NCBI GenBank assembly: GCA_965214975.1
Contig: OZ244055.1
Coordinates: 1,116,001-1,180,000 of the forward strand
Length of the DNA stretch: 64,000 nt
Source of the DNA: JAJEBT01 sp965214975
GTDB taxonomy: Bacteria; Pseudomonadota; Alphaproteobacteria; MPNO01; UBA830
Direction: 5' to 3'
Made by a program: the position numbers and the translations under genes. This document shows positions 10,445 to 20,132 of this stretch, in pieces. The notes beneath the pieces are model-generated. The model saw only the letters and a list, made by a program, of their open reading frames with translations, was not told the DNA's origin and ran no database searches. How positions within the stretch are numbered: position 1 is the stretch's first letter; each line of letters begins with the position of its first letter.

Positions 10445-12328
10445 ATGCTTCTCGAGCGGATGAGAAAAGGCGTCAGCAAGATCGTCATCCAGATTCTTGC
10501 TCTGCTGCTGATCGCGAGTTTCGCGCTGTGGGGCGTCGGCGACATGGTCGGCGTGATCTCCAATCCCGACGAGATCGCGACGGTCGACGGCAACCGGATC
10601 TCCTCGCGGGAGTTCCGGCGGCAGTTCCGCGCCGTCATGGACAACGCCCGCAGAAGGTACGGCGACCTCGACATGGAGCAGGCCCGCGCCCTGGGCCTGG
10701 CCGACACGGCGCTCGACTCCATGCTCTCGCGGCACGTGCTCGAGCTGGAGGCGCGGAAACTGGGTCTGCGCGCCTCGGACGAGCTCGTGGCCCGGAGAAT
10801 CCGCGCCGAGCCGGCGTTCCGGGACTCTCTCGGACAGTTCGACCGCGCCGTCTACCAGGCGGTTCTCGCGAACAACGGGCTGGCCGAGGGCGAATACGCC
10901 GACTCGGTCCGCAACGACCTGCAGCGCGGGTTTCTCGCGGATGCGGTCGCCGCCGCCGCCGCGGCGCCGGCCGTGCTCGCGGACGCGCTCTACCGTTTCC
11001 GGAACGAGCGCCGGTCGGCGGCTTTCCTCCGCATCGCGCGGAAGGGGCCGAAGGAGGCGCCCGAGCCCTCGGACACCGAGCTCGCGGAGTACTTCGCGGA
11101 GAACGGGGACGCCTTCATGGCGCCGGAATACCGGCGCCTGACCGTTCTCCGTCTCGATCCCGAGGAAACCGCCGGGGAGATGGAACCGGAAGCCGGGGCG
11201 GTGCGCGAGGAGTACGAGAACCGCCTCGAGTCGATCATCGTGCCGGAACGCCGGAGGGTCGAGCAGATCGTGACCCCGTCCGAGGAGGACGCGCGGCGTC
11301 TTCGCGGGAGAGTCGCGGGCGGCGCGGACTTCGCGGCGGCGGAGGGGGACTCCTCGGCCCGCAGGACCGATCTCGGGACGGTCGCCCGCTCCGAACTCCT
11401 GCCCGCCGTCGCCGAGGCGGCGTTCGCGCTCGGGAAGGACGGGGTTTCGGAACCGGTCGAGACGCCGCTCGGCTGGCACGTCGTCCGCGTCACGGCGATC
11501 GAGCCCGGGCGCACGCCGTCCTTCGACGAGACGAAGGACCGGATCCGGGACGACCTCGCGCGGGAGCTTGCGCTCGACGCCCTCGTCGGCCAGAGCAACG
11601 CGATCGAGGACGTGCTGGCCGGAGGGGGCACGCTGGAGGACGCGGCGGCCGCGGTCGGGGGGCGCCCGCTGGCGGTCGAGGCCGTCGACATCGAGCTGAA
11701 GGCGCCGGACGGAACGCCCGTCGAGGGCCTCCCCGGGGAGCCGCGTTTCGCGGAGGTCGCCTTCACGATGGACGAGGGCGAGACCAGCGGCGTCGTCGAC
11801 AGCGCCGACGGAGGATATTTCCTGGTGCGCGTCGACGGCACGACGCCGCCGGCGAAGCAGCCGCTCGAGCAGGTTCGCGCCAGGGTCGCGCTGGCCTGGA
11901 AGACCGACCGTCTGGACGAAGAGGCCAGGACCGAGGCGACCGGGATTCTCGAGGCCGCGCAGGGGGGAACCTCCCTGGAGGAGCAGGCCCGGCCTCTCGG
12001 GCTCAAGGTCGCGGCCGGCGGACCCGTCGACCGCGTGGGCGCGGGCGGCGGGGCGCCCCTGCCGCCCGGGGTCGTTGCCGACCTGTTCTCGGCGAAGGAG
12101 GGGGAGCACTTTCTCAGCCGGACCGCCGGCGGCTACGCCGTCGCCCGGGCGACCGCCGTCGAGAACGCCGAACCGGACGGCGCCGACGGGGACTACGGGC
12201 GCCTGCGGGACGCCTTGACGGAAGGGCTGAACGCCGATCTTCTGGAGGAGTACACCCGGGCTCTCCGCAAGGAGTACGAGGTCGTGGTCGACCGGGCGGC
12301 GTTCGACGCGATCTTCGCGACGCCGTAG
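10445..12328 (+). CDS. ppiD: PpiD-like membrane-anchored peptidyl-prolyl isomerase / SurA_N-domain chaperone
   Basis: A 627-residue periplasmic folding factor anchored by one N-terminal transmembrane helix (about residues 11-30). A SurA_N-type region follows (about residues 36-170, starting ATVDGNRISSREFRRQFR). A parvulin-type domain lies around residues 270-360 (RVEQIVTPSEEDARRL, DLGTVARSELLPAV, TPLGWHVVRVTAIEPG). A second parvulin-like stretch towards the C-terminus is degenerate. PpiD helps newly exported outer-membrane proteins fold at the Sec translocon, which fits its divergent neighbour secG. I chose the ATG at 10445 because GTGAGGGA sits just before it. An ATG at 10433 is in frame. 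Confidence 0.88.
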   Translation: MLLERMRKGVSKIVIQILALLLIASFALWGVGDMVGVISNPDEIATVDGNRISSREFRRQFRAVMDNARRRYGDLDMEQARALGLADTALDSMLSRHVLELEARKLGLRASDELVARRIRAEPAFRDSLGQFDRAVYQAVLANNGLAEGEYADSVRNDLQRGFLADAVAAAAAAPAVLADALYRFRNERRSAAFLRIARKGPKEAPEPSDTELAEYFAENGDAFMAPEYRRLTVLRLDPEETAGEMEPEAGAVREEYENRLESIIVPERRRVEQIVTPSEEDARRLRGRVAGGADFAAAEGDSSARRTDLGTVARSELLPAVAEAAFALGKDGVSEPVETPLGWHVVRVTAIEPGRTPSFDETKDRIRDDLARELALDALVGQSNAIEDVLAGGGTLEDAAAAVGGRPLAVEAVDIELKAPDGTPVEGLPGEPRFAEVAFTMDEGETSGVVDSADGGYFLVRVDGTTPPAKQPLEQVRARVALAWKTDRLDEEARTEATGILEAAQGGTSLEEQARPLGLKVAAGGPVDRVGAGGGAPLPPGVVADLFSAKEGEHFLSRTAGGYAVARATAVENAEPDGADGDYGRLRDALTEGLNADLLEEYTRALRKEYEVVVDRAAFDAIFATP

Positions 12329-12367
12329 CCGCGTCGACGGGCCGGAGCTGCTCCGCGCGGCCGCGGA

Positions 12368-12397
12368 TTGACTTGCCTGCCGGGCCCGTGCTTCAAT
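12368..12397 (+). promoter_or_regulatory. candidate sigma70 promoter of ftsB giving a leaderless transcript
   Basis: TTGACT at 12368-12373 and TTCAAT at 12392-12397 are separated by 18 nt. The -35 box matches five of six consensus positions and the -10 box four of six. Transcription would start near 12404, the A of the ftsB start codon, which would make the mRNA leaderless. No Shine-Dalgarno sequence precedes that ATG, consistent with this idea. It is a pattern call only. Confidence 0.45.
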
Positions 12398-12403
12398 CGG
12401 CCC

Positions 12404-12760
12404 ATGAAGACGGCTCGCGAGATCCGCCGCCGTGTCGGGCGCATGTCGGCGCCGATTCTCGGCACGCTGTGCATGTGCTACTTCGTCTGGCACGCGTTCC
12501 ACGGCGACTACGGCATCCTCGCCTGGCTCCAGCTTCGCGAGAACGTGGCCGCGGCCACCGCGCTCCAGGCCGAGACCTCGGCCCGGCGGGCGCATCTGGA
12601 GAAGCGGGTCGGCCTGCTCGCCCCGTCCCCCGGAATCGACCAGGACATGCTCGACGAGCGGACCCGCGTCATGACGGGCCTGGCGCGTCCCCGGGACGTG
12701 ATCATCCTTCTCGAACCCGCTCCGGCCGGACCGCGGCCGGAATCCCCTTCCGAACGGTGA
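12404..12760 (+). CDS. ftsB: FtsB/DivIC-type septum formation initiator
   Basis: A 118-residue bitopic membrane protein with a basic N-terminus (MKTAREIRRRVGR). A single transmembrane helix at about residues 15-31 precedes a periplasmic coiled-coil region (LQLRENVAAATALQAETS) and a short tail with DMLDERTRVMTGLARPRD. This architecture is that of FtsB-like divisome proteins. In Alphaproteobacteria a septum-formation-initiator gene regularly sits between eno and pdhA, and here it lies directly before pdhA. It probably forms a complex with FtsL and FtsQ at the division site. Confidence 0.82.
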   Translation: MKTAREIRRRVGRMSAPILGTLCMCYFVWHAFHGDYGILAWLQLRENVAAATALQAETSARRAHLEKRVGLLAPSPGIDQDMLDERTRVMTGLARPRDVIILLEPAPAGPRPESPSER

Positions 12761-12810
12761 GTCCCCGCGCAGCGCCGGCACGACCGGCGGTCCGGTCGCG
12801 CTCCGGGGAT

Positions 12811-12838
12811 TTGCGGCAGGCTCCCGAACGGCTATGCT
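12811..12838 (+). promoter_or_regulatory. candidate sigma70 promoter of the pdh operon
   Basis: TTGCGG at 12811-12816 and TATGCT at 12833-12838 are separated by 16 nt, in the 159-nt gap between ftsB and pdhA. Transcription would begin near 12845, leaving a leader of about 75 nt before the pdhA ATG. Both boxes match four of six consensus positions. Confidence 0.4.
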
Positions 12839-12919
12839 CGGCGTCGCCGGCAGGCCGGTGCGGCCTCCCGGCGACGGATTGCGGGCATGTGCACGCATCG
12901 ACGAGTGCTGTGAGGCGCC

Positions 12920-13972
12920 ATGGCTAGAACGGCCCGCGAGGGGTCGCGCGGCAAGCGTGGAGGCGGGAAGGGCGCGGCCCGGCGTTCCGCCGGCCGCGGG
13001 GACGCGCTGCCCGGCGCCGCCGAGCTGCTCGCCCTCTACCGCGACATGGTGCTGATCCGGCGCTTCGAGGAACGGGCCGGCCAGCTCTACGGCATGGGGC
13101 TCATCGGAGGCTTCTGCCACCTCTACATCGGCCAGGAGGCGGTGGTCGTCGGCATGCAGTCGACAATCGACGAACGGGACAGCGTGGTCACGAGCTACCG
13201 CGACCACGGCCACATCCTGGCCTGCGGAACGGATGCCGGAGCGGTCATGGCCGAACTGACCGGGCGCATCGGCGGCTGCTCCAAGGGCAAGGGCGGCTCG
13301 ATGCACATGTTCGCCCGCGAGAACGGCTTCTACGGGGGGCACGGCATCGTCGGCGCGCAGGTTCCGATCGGGACCGGACTGGCCTTCGCCTCCAGGTACC
13401 GCGGGACCGACGGCGTCACCCTGACCTATCTCGGCGACGGCGCCGTCAACCAGGGGCAGGTGAGCGAATCGTTCAACATGGCGCGGCTGTGGAACCTGCC
13501 CGTCGTCTACGTCATCGAGAACAACCGGTACGGCATGGGCACGTCCGTGGACAGGGCCTCGGCGGCGAAGGATCTCGGCAAGCTGGGCGAGCCCTACGGC
13601 ATTCCCGGCCGGGACGTCGACGGCATGGACGTCCTGGCGGTCCGCGAGGCCGGCGCGGAGGCCGTTGCAGGCTGCCGGGCCGGAAACGGCCCCTGCATCC
13701 TGGAGATGCGGACCTACCGCTACCGGGGGCACTCGATGTCCGATCCGGCGCAGTACCGGACCCGGGAGGAGGTGGCGGCCATGCGCGAGCGGCACGACCC
13801 CATCGCCAATCTCGGGAAGGTCATCGTCGAGGCCGGGCACGGGACCGAGGAGAGCCTCGGGGAGATCGACCGCGAGATGCGGGCCGCGGTCGCCGAGGCC
13901 GCGCGGTTCGCCCAGGACAGCCCCGAGCCCGATTCCTCGGAACTCCACGCCGACGTGCTCGTGGACGCCTGA
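12920..13972 (+). CDS. pdhA: pyruvate dehydrogenase E1 component, alpha subunit
   Basis: A 350-residue thiamine-diphosphate enzyme subunit. The ThDP motif starts at LGDGAVNQGQVSESFN and ends at the VIENNRYGMGTS asparagines. Other family blocks are GGFCHLYIGQEAVVVGM, SYRDHGHILACG, KGGSMHMF and YRYRGHSMSDPAQYRT, which holds the phosphorylation-loop region in homologues. With PdhB it decarboxylates pyruvate and acetylates the lipoyl groups of E2. The N-terminal 30 residues are basic and low complexity. It leads a run pdhA-pdhB-pdhC-lpd-lipA that encodes the whole complex and its lipoate synthase. Confidence 0.96.
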   Translation: MARTAREGSRGKRGGGKGAARRSAGRGDALPGAAELLALYRDMVLIRRFEERAGQLYGMGLIGGFCHLYIGQEAVVVGMQSTIDERDSVVTSYRDHGHILACGTDAGAVMAELTGRIGGCSKGKGGSMHMFARENGFYGGHGIVGAQVPIGTGLAFASRYRGTDGVTLTYLGDGAVNQGQVSESFNMARLWNLPVVYVIENNRYGMGTSVDRASAAKDLGKLGEPYGIPGRDVDGMDVLAVREAGAEAVAGCRAGNGPCILEMRTYRYRGHSMSDPAQYRTREEVAAMRERHDPIANLGKVIVEAGHGTEESLGEIDREMRAAVAEAARFAQDSPEPDSSELHADVLVDA

Positions 13973-13985
13973 AGCGGGGCCGGAG

Positions 13986-15374
<1,389 letters not shown>

Positions 15375-15387
15375 GCGGGGAGGAGAG

Positions 15388-16782
15388 ATGGCGGTCAGGA
15401 TCCTGATGCCGGCCCTTTCGCCGACGATGACCGAGGGCAACCTCGCGCGCTGGCTCGTCAAGGAGGGGGACGCCGTCAACCCGGGCGACGTGCTCGCCGA
15501 GATCGAGACCGACAAGGCGACCATGGAGGTGGAGGCCGTGGACGCGGGCACGGTCGGGCGTCTGGTGGTTCCCGAAGGCGCCGAAGGCGTGCAGGTGAAC
15601 GCGACCATCGGGATCCTGCTCGAGGAGGGGGAGGCCGCGTCGGCGCTCGATGCCGTCGACCCCGCTTCCGGTCCCGCCGGCGCCGGCGGGCCGCAGGCGC
15701 CGCCGCCCGGCGGCGACGCGCCTGCCGGGCCGCCTTCCGGAGCCGCCGTCGCGCGGGCGCCCGGAGGCTCCGCCGAACAGGCCGCCGCGACCCCGCTCGC
15801 CCGCCGCATCGCGCGGCAGGCGGGGCTCGACCTGTCCTCGGTTTCGGGCACCGGAGACCGCGGCCGGATCGTGAAGGCGGATGTCGAGGAGGCGCTCGGC
15901 GGGCGCGCGGACGCGCCGGGACGGGACGCCGACGGCGCGCCTCCCGGCCGGCAGTTCGCGAGCCCGCGCGCCCGCCGCATCGCCGCGGAGGCGGGGGTCG
16001 ATCTGTCCGGGATCGCGGGTTCGGGGCCCGGCGGGCGCGTGGTCCGGCGCGACGTCGAGGCCGCGCTCGCCGCCGCCCCCGCCCCGGAACCGGCGGCGGG
16101 CTCCGAGCTGGTCGACCTTTCGGCCATGCGCAAGGTCATCGCGCGGCGCATGACGGAATCGAAGAGCCGGATTCCGCATTTCTACATGACGGTCGAGTGC
16201 GAGATCGACGAACTCCTCTCGGTCCGGAAGTCCCTCAACGCGGCGCCCCCGGAGCCCGGGCTCTCGATCAACGACTTCGTCGTCCGCGCGTGCGCGCTCG
16301 CGCTGATGGAGGTGCCGGAAGCCAACGTCGCGTGGGAGGACGAGAAGCGGATGCGCCGTTTCCTGTCCGCCGACGTCGCCGTTGCCGTCGCGCTCGACGA
16401 GGGGCTCGTCACGCCCGTGGTCCGGGCCGCGGAGACCAAGGGCCTGGCGGAGATCTCCGCCGAGGTGAAGAGCCTCGCCGCGCGTGCGAGGGAGGGCGGG
16501 CTCGCGCCCGACGAGTACCAGGGGGGCGGCTTCACGATCTCCAACCTCGGGATGTACGGGATCCGGCAGTTCGACGCCGTGATCAACCCGCCGCAGGCCT
16601 GCATCCTGGCCGTCGGGGCGGGCGAGCCGCGGCCGGTGGTCCGGGACGGCGAGATCGTCCCGGCGACCGTCATGTGCTGCACGCTCTCCGTCGATCACAG
16701 GCTTGTCGACGGCGCGATCGGGAGCCGGTTTCTCGCCGCGGTCCGCCGGTACGTCGAGTACCCGCCGGCGATGCTGCTGTAG
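15388..16782 (+). CDS. pdhC: dihydrolipoyl acetyltransferase (E2) with two peripheral-subunit-binding domains
   Basis: A 464-residue E2 of pyruvate dehydrogenase. Its single lipoyl domain (about residues 1-79) has the lipoylated K43 in ETDKATMEVE. The acetyltransferase core starts near residue 240 and has the active site SVDHRLVDGA with H437 and D441. Between them are two similar peripheral-subunit-binding domains. One is at about residues 134-170 (TPLARRIARQAGLDLSSVSG) and the other at about residues 190-228 (SPRARRIAAEAGVDLSGIAG). Bacterial E2 chains normally carry one. Each copy keeps the R-R-I-A helix and the G-x-G-x-x-G-R-[IV] turn, so both look functional. Confidence 0.95.
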   Translation: MAVRILMPALSPTMTEGNLARWLVKEGDAVNPGDVLAEIETDKATMEVEAVDAGTVGRLVVPEGAEGVQVNATIGILLEEGEAASALDAVDPASGPAGAGGPQAPPPGGDAPAGPPSGAAVARAPGGSAEQAAATPLARRIARQAGLDLSSVSGTGDRGRIVKADVEEALGGRADAPGRDADGAPPGRQFASPRARRIAAEAGVDLSGIAGSGPGGRVVRRDVEAALAAAPAPEPAAGSELVDLSAMRKVIARRMTESKSRIPHFYMTVECEIDELLSVRKSLNAAPPEPGLSINDFVVRACALALMEVPEANVAWEDEKRMRRFLSADVAVAVALDEGLVTPVVRAAETKGLAEISAEVKSLAARAREGGLAPDEYQGGGFTISNLGMYGIRQFDAVINPPQACILAVGAGEPRPVVRDGEIVPATVMCCTLSVDHRLVDGAIGSRFLAAVRRYVEYPPAMLL

Positions 16783-16840
16783 GCCGCGCCCGCGCGCGGC
16801 GGCGGCCCGGGGGATGCCGGGACCGCGGGAAGGAGGCCCC

Positions 16841-18238
16841 ATGGCCGGTGACCGATTCGACGTCGTGGTGGTGGGCGGCGGGCCCGGCGGGTACGTGGCC
16901 GCCATACGGGCCGCCCAGCTGGGGATGAAGGCGGCCGTCGTGGAGCGCGAGCATCTCGGCGGCATCTGCCTGAACTGGGGCTGCATCCCGACCAAGGCCC
17001 TTCTGCGGGCCGCGGAGATCCGCCATCTGTTCGACGAGGCCCGGGATTTCGGGATCGTCGCGGACGAGTCCCGGATCGACCTCGCCGCGGTGGTCGGGCG
17101 TTCGCGCCGGGTCGCCGGGCGGCTGAACCGGGGAATCGGCCATCTTCTGCGCAAGAACGGGGTCGAGGTGCTGACCGGGCACGGCGTTCTCGCCGGCCCC
17201 GGGCGGGTGGACGTCAGGGACGGCGGCGGGTCCGCGGCCTGCGAAGCCGCGCACGTGATTCTCGCGACCGGCGCGCGCGCGCGCGCGCTGCCCGGCCTCG
17301 CGCCGGACGGCGAGCGCGTCTGGACCTACCGTGAGGCGATGGTGCCCGAGGCCGTGCCGGAGACGCTGCTGGTCGTCGGAGCCGGAGCGATCGGCGTCGA
17401 GTTCGCGAGCTTCTACGCGGACATGGGAAGCTCCGTGACCGTGGTCGAGGCGCTGGACCGGATCCTGCCGGCCGAGGATTCCGAGATCTCGGCCGCCGCC
17501 CACGAGGCCTTCGAGCGGCGCGGGATGACCCTTCACGTCGGCGCCGCGGCCGGCGGCGTCGAGACCGGTCCGGACGGCGTGGAGGTGACGATCGAGACCG
17601 CCGGCGGCAAGAGCCTGCGGGAGACCTTCGACCGGGTGGTCCTCGCGGTCGGGATCGTCGGCAACGTCGAGGACATCGGCCTCGAGGGCACCGGCGTCGC
17701 CGTCGACCGCGGCCACGTGACGGTCGACCGGTGGCTGCGGACCGGCGAGCCGGGCGTGTACGCGATCGGCGATCTCGTGGGGCCGCCGTGGCTCGCCCAC
17801 AAGGCGAGCCACGAGGCCGTCGTCTGCGTCGAGCGGATCGCCGGCCTCGACGCGCGTCCGCTCGACGTGTCGCGCATACCGGCCTGCACCTACTGCCGGC
17901 CGCAGGTCGCGAGCGTCGGCCTGACCGAGGACCGGGCGCGCGAGGAGGGACGCGAGGTCAGGGTCGGCCGGTTCCCCTTCGCGGGCAACGGCAAGGCGGT
18001 CGTGCTCGGCGACGGCGAGGGGCTGGTGAAGACCGTGTTCGACGCCGCGACCGGGGAGCTTCTGGGCGCCCACATGATCGGGTCCGAGGTCACGGAACTG
18101 ATCCAGGGCTACGCGCTGGCACGCACGCTCGAGGCGACGGAGGCGCAGATCATGGAGACCGTGTTCCCGCATCCGACGCTCTCGGAGATGATGCACGAAT
18201 CGGTGCTCGACGCCTATGACCGCGCGATCCATTTCTGA
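16841..18238 (+). CDS. lpd: dihydrolipoyl dehydrogenase (E3)
   Basis: A 465-residue flavoprotein disulfide reductase that reoxidises dihydrolipoyl groups with NAD+. The FAD-binding motif VVVGGGPGGYVAAIRAAQLG is followed by the redox disulfide in GGICLNWGCIPTKALLR. A second nucleotide-binding motif, VVGAGAIGVEFASFYADMG, and the C-terminal catalytic HPTLSEMMHESVLDAY are also present. The ATG is chosen because an excellent ribosome site, GGAAGGAGG, lies 5 nt upstream. An 18-base run of alternating G and C (17271-17288) encodes an Ala-Arg repeat. The 3' end overlaps lipA by 23 nt. Confidence 0.95.
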   Translation: MAGDRFDVVVVGGGPGGYVAAIRAAQLGMKAAVVEREHLGGICLNWGCIPTKALLRAAEIRHLFDEARDFGIVADESRIDLAAVVGRSRRVAGRLNRGIGHLLRKNGVEVLTGHGVLAGPGRVDVRDGGGSAACEAAHVILATGARARALPGLAPDGERVWTYREAMVPEAVPETLLVVGAGAIGVEFASFYADMGSSVTVVEALDRILPAEDSEISAAAHEAFERRGMTLHVGAAAGGVETGPDGVEVTIETAGGKSLRETFDRVVLAVGIVGNVEDIGLEGTGVAVDRGHVTVDRWLRTGEPGVYAIGDLVGPPWLAHKASHEAVVCVERIAGLDARPLDVSRIPACTYCRPQVASVGLTEDRAREEGREVRVGRFPFAGNGKAVVLGDGEGLVKTVFDAATGELLGAHMIGSEVTELIQGYALARTLEATEAQIMETVFPHPTLSEMMHESVLDAYDRAIHF

Positions 18239-19169
18239 GCGTCCGGCCGGCGCCCGCCCGCGCCACCCGGAAAAGGCGCGCCGCCCGGACGCGCCGGTCC
18301 GGCGCAAGCCGCCCTGGATCCGGGTGCGGGCGCCGACCTCCGCGGCCTACCGGGAGACCCGGGAGACCGTGCGCCGCCTCGGACTGGTCACCGTCTGCGA
18401 GGAGGCCGCCTGCCCCAACATCGGCGAGTGCTGGGCGAACCGGCACGCGACGATGATGATCATGGGGGACGTCTGCACCCGCGCCTGCGCCTTCTGCAAC
18501 GTGGCGACGGGGCTTCCGCGGCCGCTCGACCCGGCGGAGCCGGAACGGGTGGCGCGGGCGGTCGCGGAGCTCGGGCTCGGCCACGTGGTCGTGACCTCGG
18601 TCGACCGCGACGATCTCGACGACGGCGGGGCGGGGCACTTCGCGGCGGTCGTGGAGGCGGTCCGCCGGGTCTCCCCGAAGACCTCGATCGAGATCCTGAC
18701 GCCGGACTTTCTCCGCAAGGAAGGCGCGCTCGAGACCGTCGCCGCGTCCCGTCCCGACGTCTTCAACCACAATCTCGAGACGGTGCCGCGCCTCTATCCG
18801 GAGGTGCGCCCGGGCGCGCGCTATTTCCATTCGCTGCGCCTGCTCGATCGGGCGAAGTCGCTCGACCCCTCGGTCTTCACCAAGTCGGGCCTGATGGTCG
18901 GCCTCGGCGAGAGCCGCGAGGAGGTGCTGCAGGTGATGGACGATCTGCGCGCCGCCGGCGTCGATTTCCTGACCATCGGCCAGTACCTGCAGCCGACGCC
19001 CAAGCACCGGGCCATCGACCGCTTCGTGACCCCCGGCGAGTTCGAGAGCCTTCGCGCCGCGGCCCGGGGCAAGGGCTTCCTGATGACGTCCGCCTCGCCT
19101 CTCACCCGGTCCTCCTACCACGCCGACAGCGACTTCCGGAAGCTGCGGGCGGCGCGCGGCGCGGGCTGA
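18216..19169 (+). CDS. lipA: lipoyl synthase (radical SAM)
   Basis: A 317-residue enzyme that inserts two sulfurs into octanoyl groups on lipoyl domains. The auxiliary iron-sulfur cluster is bound by the motif in CEEAACPNIGECW and the radical-SAM cluster by CTRACAFCNV. The C-terminal RSSYHA serine motif, which ligates the auxiliary cluster, is also present. It overlaps lpd by 23 nt, so it is coupled to the operon whose E1-beta and E2 products are its substrates. The basic, arginine-rich N-terminal 35 residues are poorly conserved, and a start slightly further in cannot be excluded. Confidence 0.95.
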   Translation: MTARSISERPAGARPRHPEKARRPDAPVRRKPPWIRVRAPTSAAYRETRETVRRLGLVTVCEEAACPNIGECWANRHATMMIMGDVCTRACAFCNVATGLPRPLDPAEPERVARAVAELGLGHVVVTSVDRDDLDDGGAGHFAAVVEAVRRVSPKTSIEILTPDFLRKEGALETVAASRPDVFNHNLETVPRLYPEVRPGARYFHSLRLLDRAKSLDPSVFTKSGLMVGLGESREEVLQVMDDLRAAGVDFLTIGQYLQPTPKHRAIDRFVTPGEFESLRAAARGKGFLMTSASPLTRSSYHADSDFRKLRAARGAG

Positions 19170-19186
19170 GGCCGCCGGCGCCGTTC

Positions 19187-19684
19187 ATGCCGACGCATTC
19201 GGAAACGCGGATCCTGCCCTACCGCCGCGACCGGCTCTACGAGCTGGTGTCCGACGTCGAGGACTACCCCAATTTCCTGCCGTGGTGCCTGGCGCTCCGC
19301 GTCCTTGGCCGCTCGGAACGGGCGCTCGAGGCGGAAATGCTGGTCGGCTTCAGGGTGATCCGCGAGCGCTACGTCTCCCGGATCACGCTGAACCCGCCGG
19401 AGCGCATCGACGTGGAGTGCCTGGACGGGCCGTTCGACCGTCTGCGCAACCGCTGGCGCTTCCGCCCGGCGGAGGGCGGCTGCGAGGTGGACTTCTTCAT
19501 CGACTTCGAGTTCCGGTCGCGGCTGCTGCGGGCGGTCGCGGGGCCGGTGTTCCACCAGGAAACGCGGCGTCTGGTCCGGGCCTTCGAGAGGCGCGCGGCG
19601 GAGCGCTGTCCGCGGACCGACGGCCCCCGGCGGTCGCCGGGCCTCAGAGGCGCGCCCGCGCGCCCGCGAGATCCAGGGCCCTGA
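19187..19684 (+). CDS. Coq10/RatA-type START-domain protein
   Basis: A 165-residue polyketide-cyclase/START-like protein. It begins with the typical pattern TRILPYRRDRLYELVSDVED and the YPNFLPWC motif. The rest follows the family (ERYVSRITLNPPERIDV, FDRLRNRWRF, VDFFIDFEFRSRLL). Homologues bind ubiquinone and assist its delivery to the respiratory chain (Coq10). The RatA name in E. coli refers to a ribosome-association activity. The gene commonly follows lipA in Alphaproteobacteria. Its last 41 nt overlap the convergent pncC gene tail to tail, so its C-terminal residues after about 150 are unconserved. Confidence 0.85.
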   Translation: MPTHSETRILPYRRDRLYELVSDVEDYPNFLPWCLALRVLGRSERALEAEMLVGFRVIRERYVSRITLNPPERIDVECLDGPFDRLRNRWRFRPAEGGCEVDFFIDFEFRSRLLRAVAGPVFHQETRRLVRAFERRAAERCPRTDGPRRSPGLRGAPARPRDPGP

Positions 19685-20132
19685 GAACCGAGGCCCGGCG
19701 GACCGCGGAGCGGCCGCCCGGGAAGGCGTGGCGTTCGTGGACCACGCCGGCGCCGCGGCGCGCCGCCGCCAGATGGACCAGGCCCGCCGGCTTGCGTTCG
19801 CTGGCGCCCGGCCCGGCGACGCCGGTGACGGCGACGGCGATGTCGGCCTCCGAACGCGACAGGCCGCCGATCGCCATGGCGCGGGCGACCTCCTCGCTCA
19901 CGGCGCCGACGGCGTCGAGCAGTTCGGGGGGGACGCCGGCGAGCGCGGTCTTGGCCGCGTCGGTGTAGGTCACGAACCCGCGGTCCACGACGTCCGAGGA
20001 GCCGGGGATCTCGGTCAGGGCCGCGGCGACCAGGCCGCCGGTGCAGGATTCGACGGTCGCGAGCCTCAGCCCCGCTTCGCGGCACAGCCCGAGAACCGCC
20101 GCCGCGCGCTCCCGGACCTCGTCGTCGAGCAT
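19644..20132 (-). CDS. pncC: CinA C-terminal-domain protein (nicotinamide-nucleotide amidase)
   Basis: A 162-residue stand-alone CinA C-terminal domain. The motifs ATVESCTGGLVAAALTEIPG, FVTYTDAAKTALAGV and VAVTGVAGPGASERKPAG match the family, which deamidates nicotinamide mononucleotide in NAD recycling. The N-terminal molybdopterin-binding-like domain of full CinA is absent, as usual for this short form. Its ATG overlaps the pgpA TGA (ATGA), and pgpA in turn overlaps ispDF, so the three genes form one coupled transcript. The gene ends inside the convergent coq10-like gene. Confidence 0.9.
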   Translation of the reverse strand: MLDDEVRERAAAVLGLCREAGLRLATVESCTGGLVAAALTEIPGSSDVVDRGFVTYTDAAKTALAGVPPELLDAVGAVSEEVARAMAIGGLSRSEADIAVAVTGVAGPGASERKPAGLVHLAAARRGAGVVHERHAFPGGRSAVRRASVLRALDLAGARARL

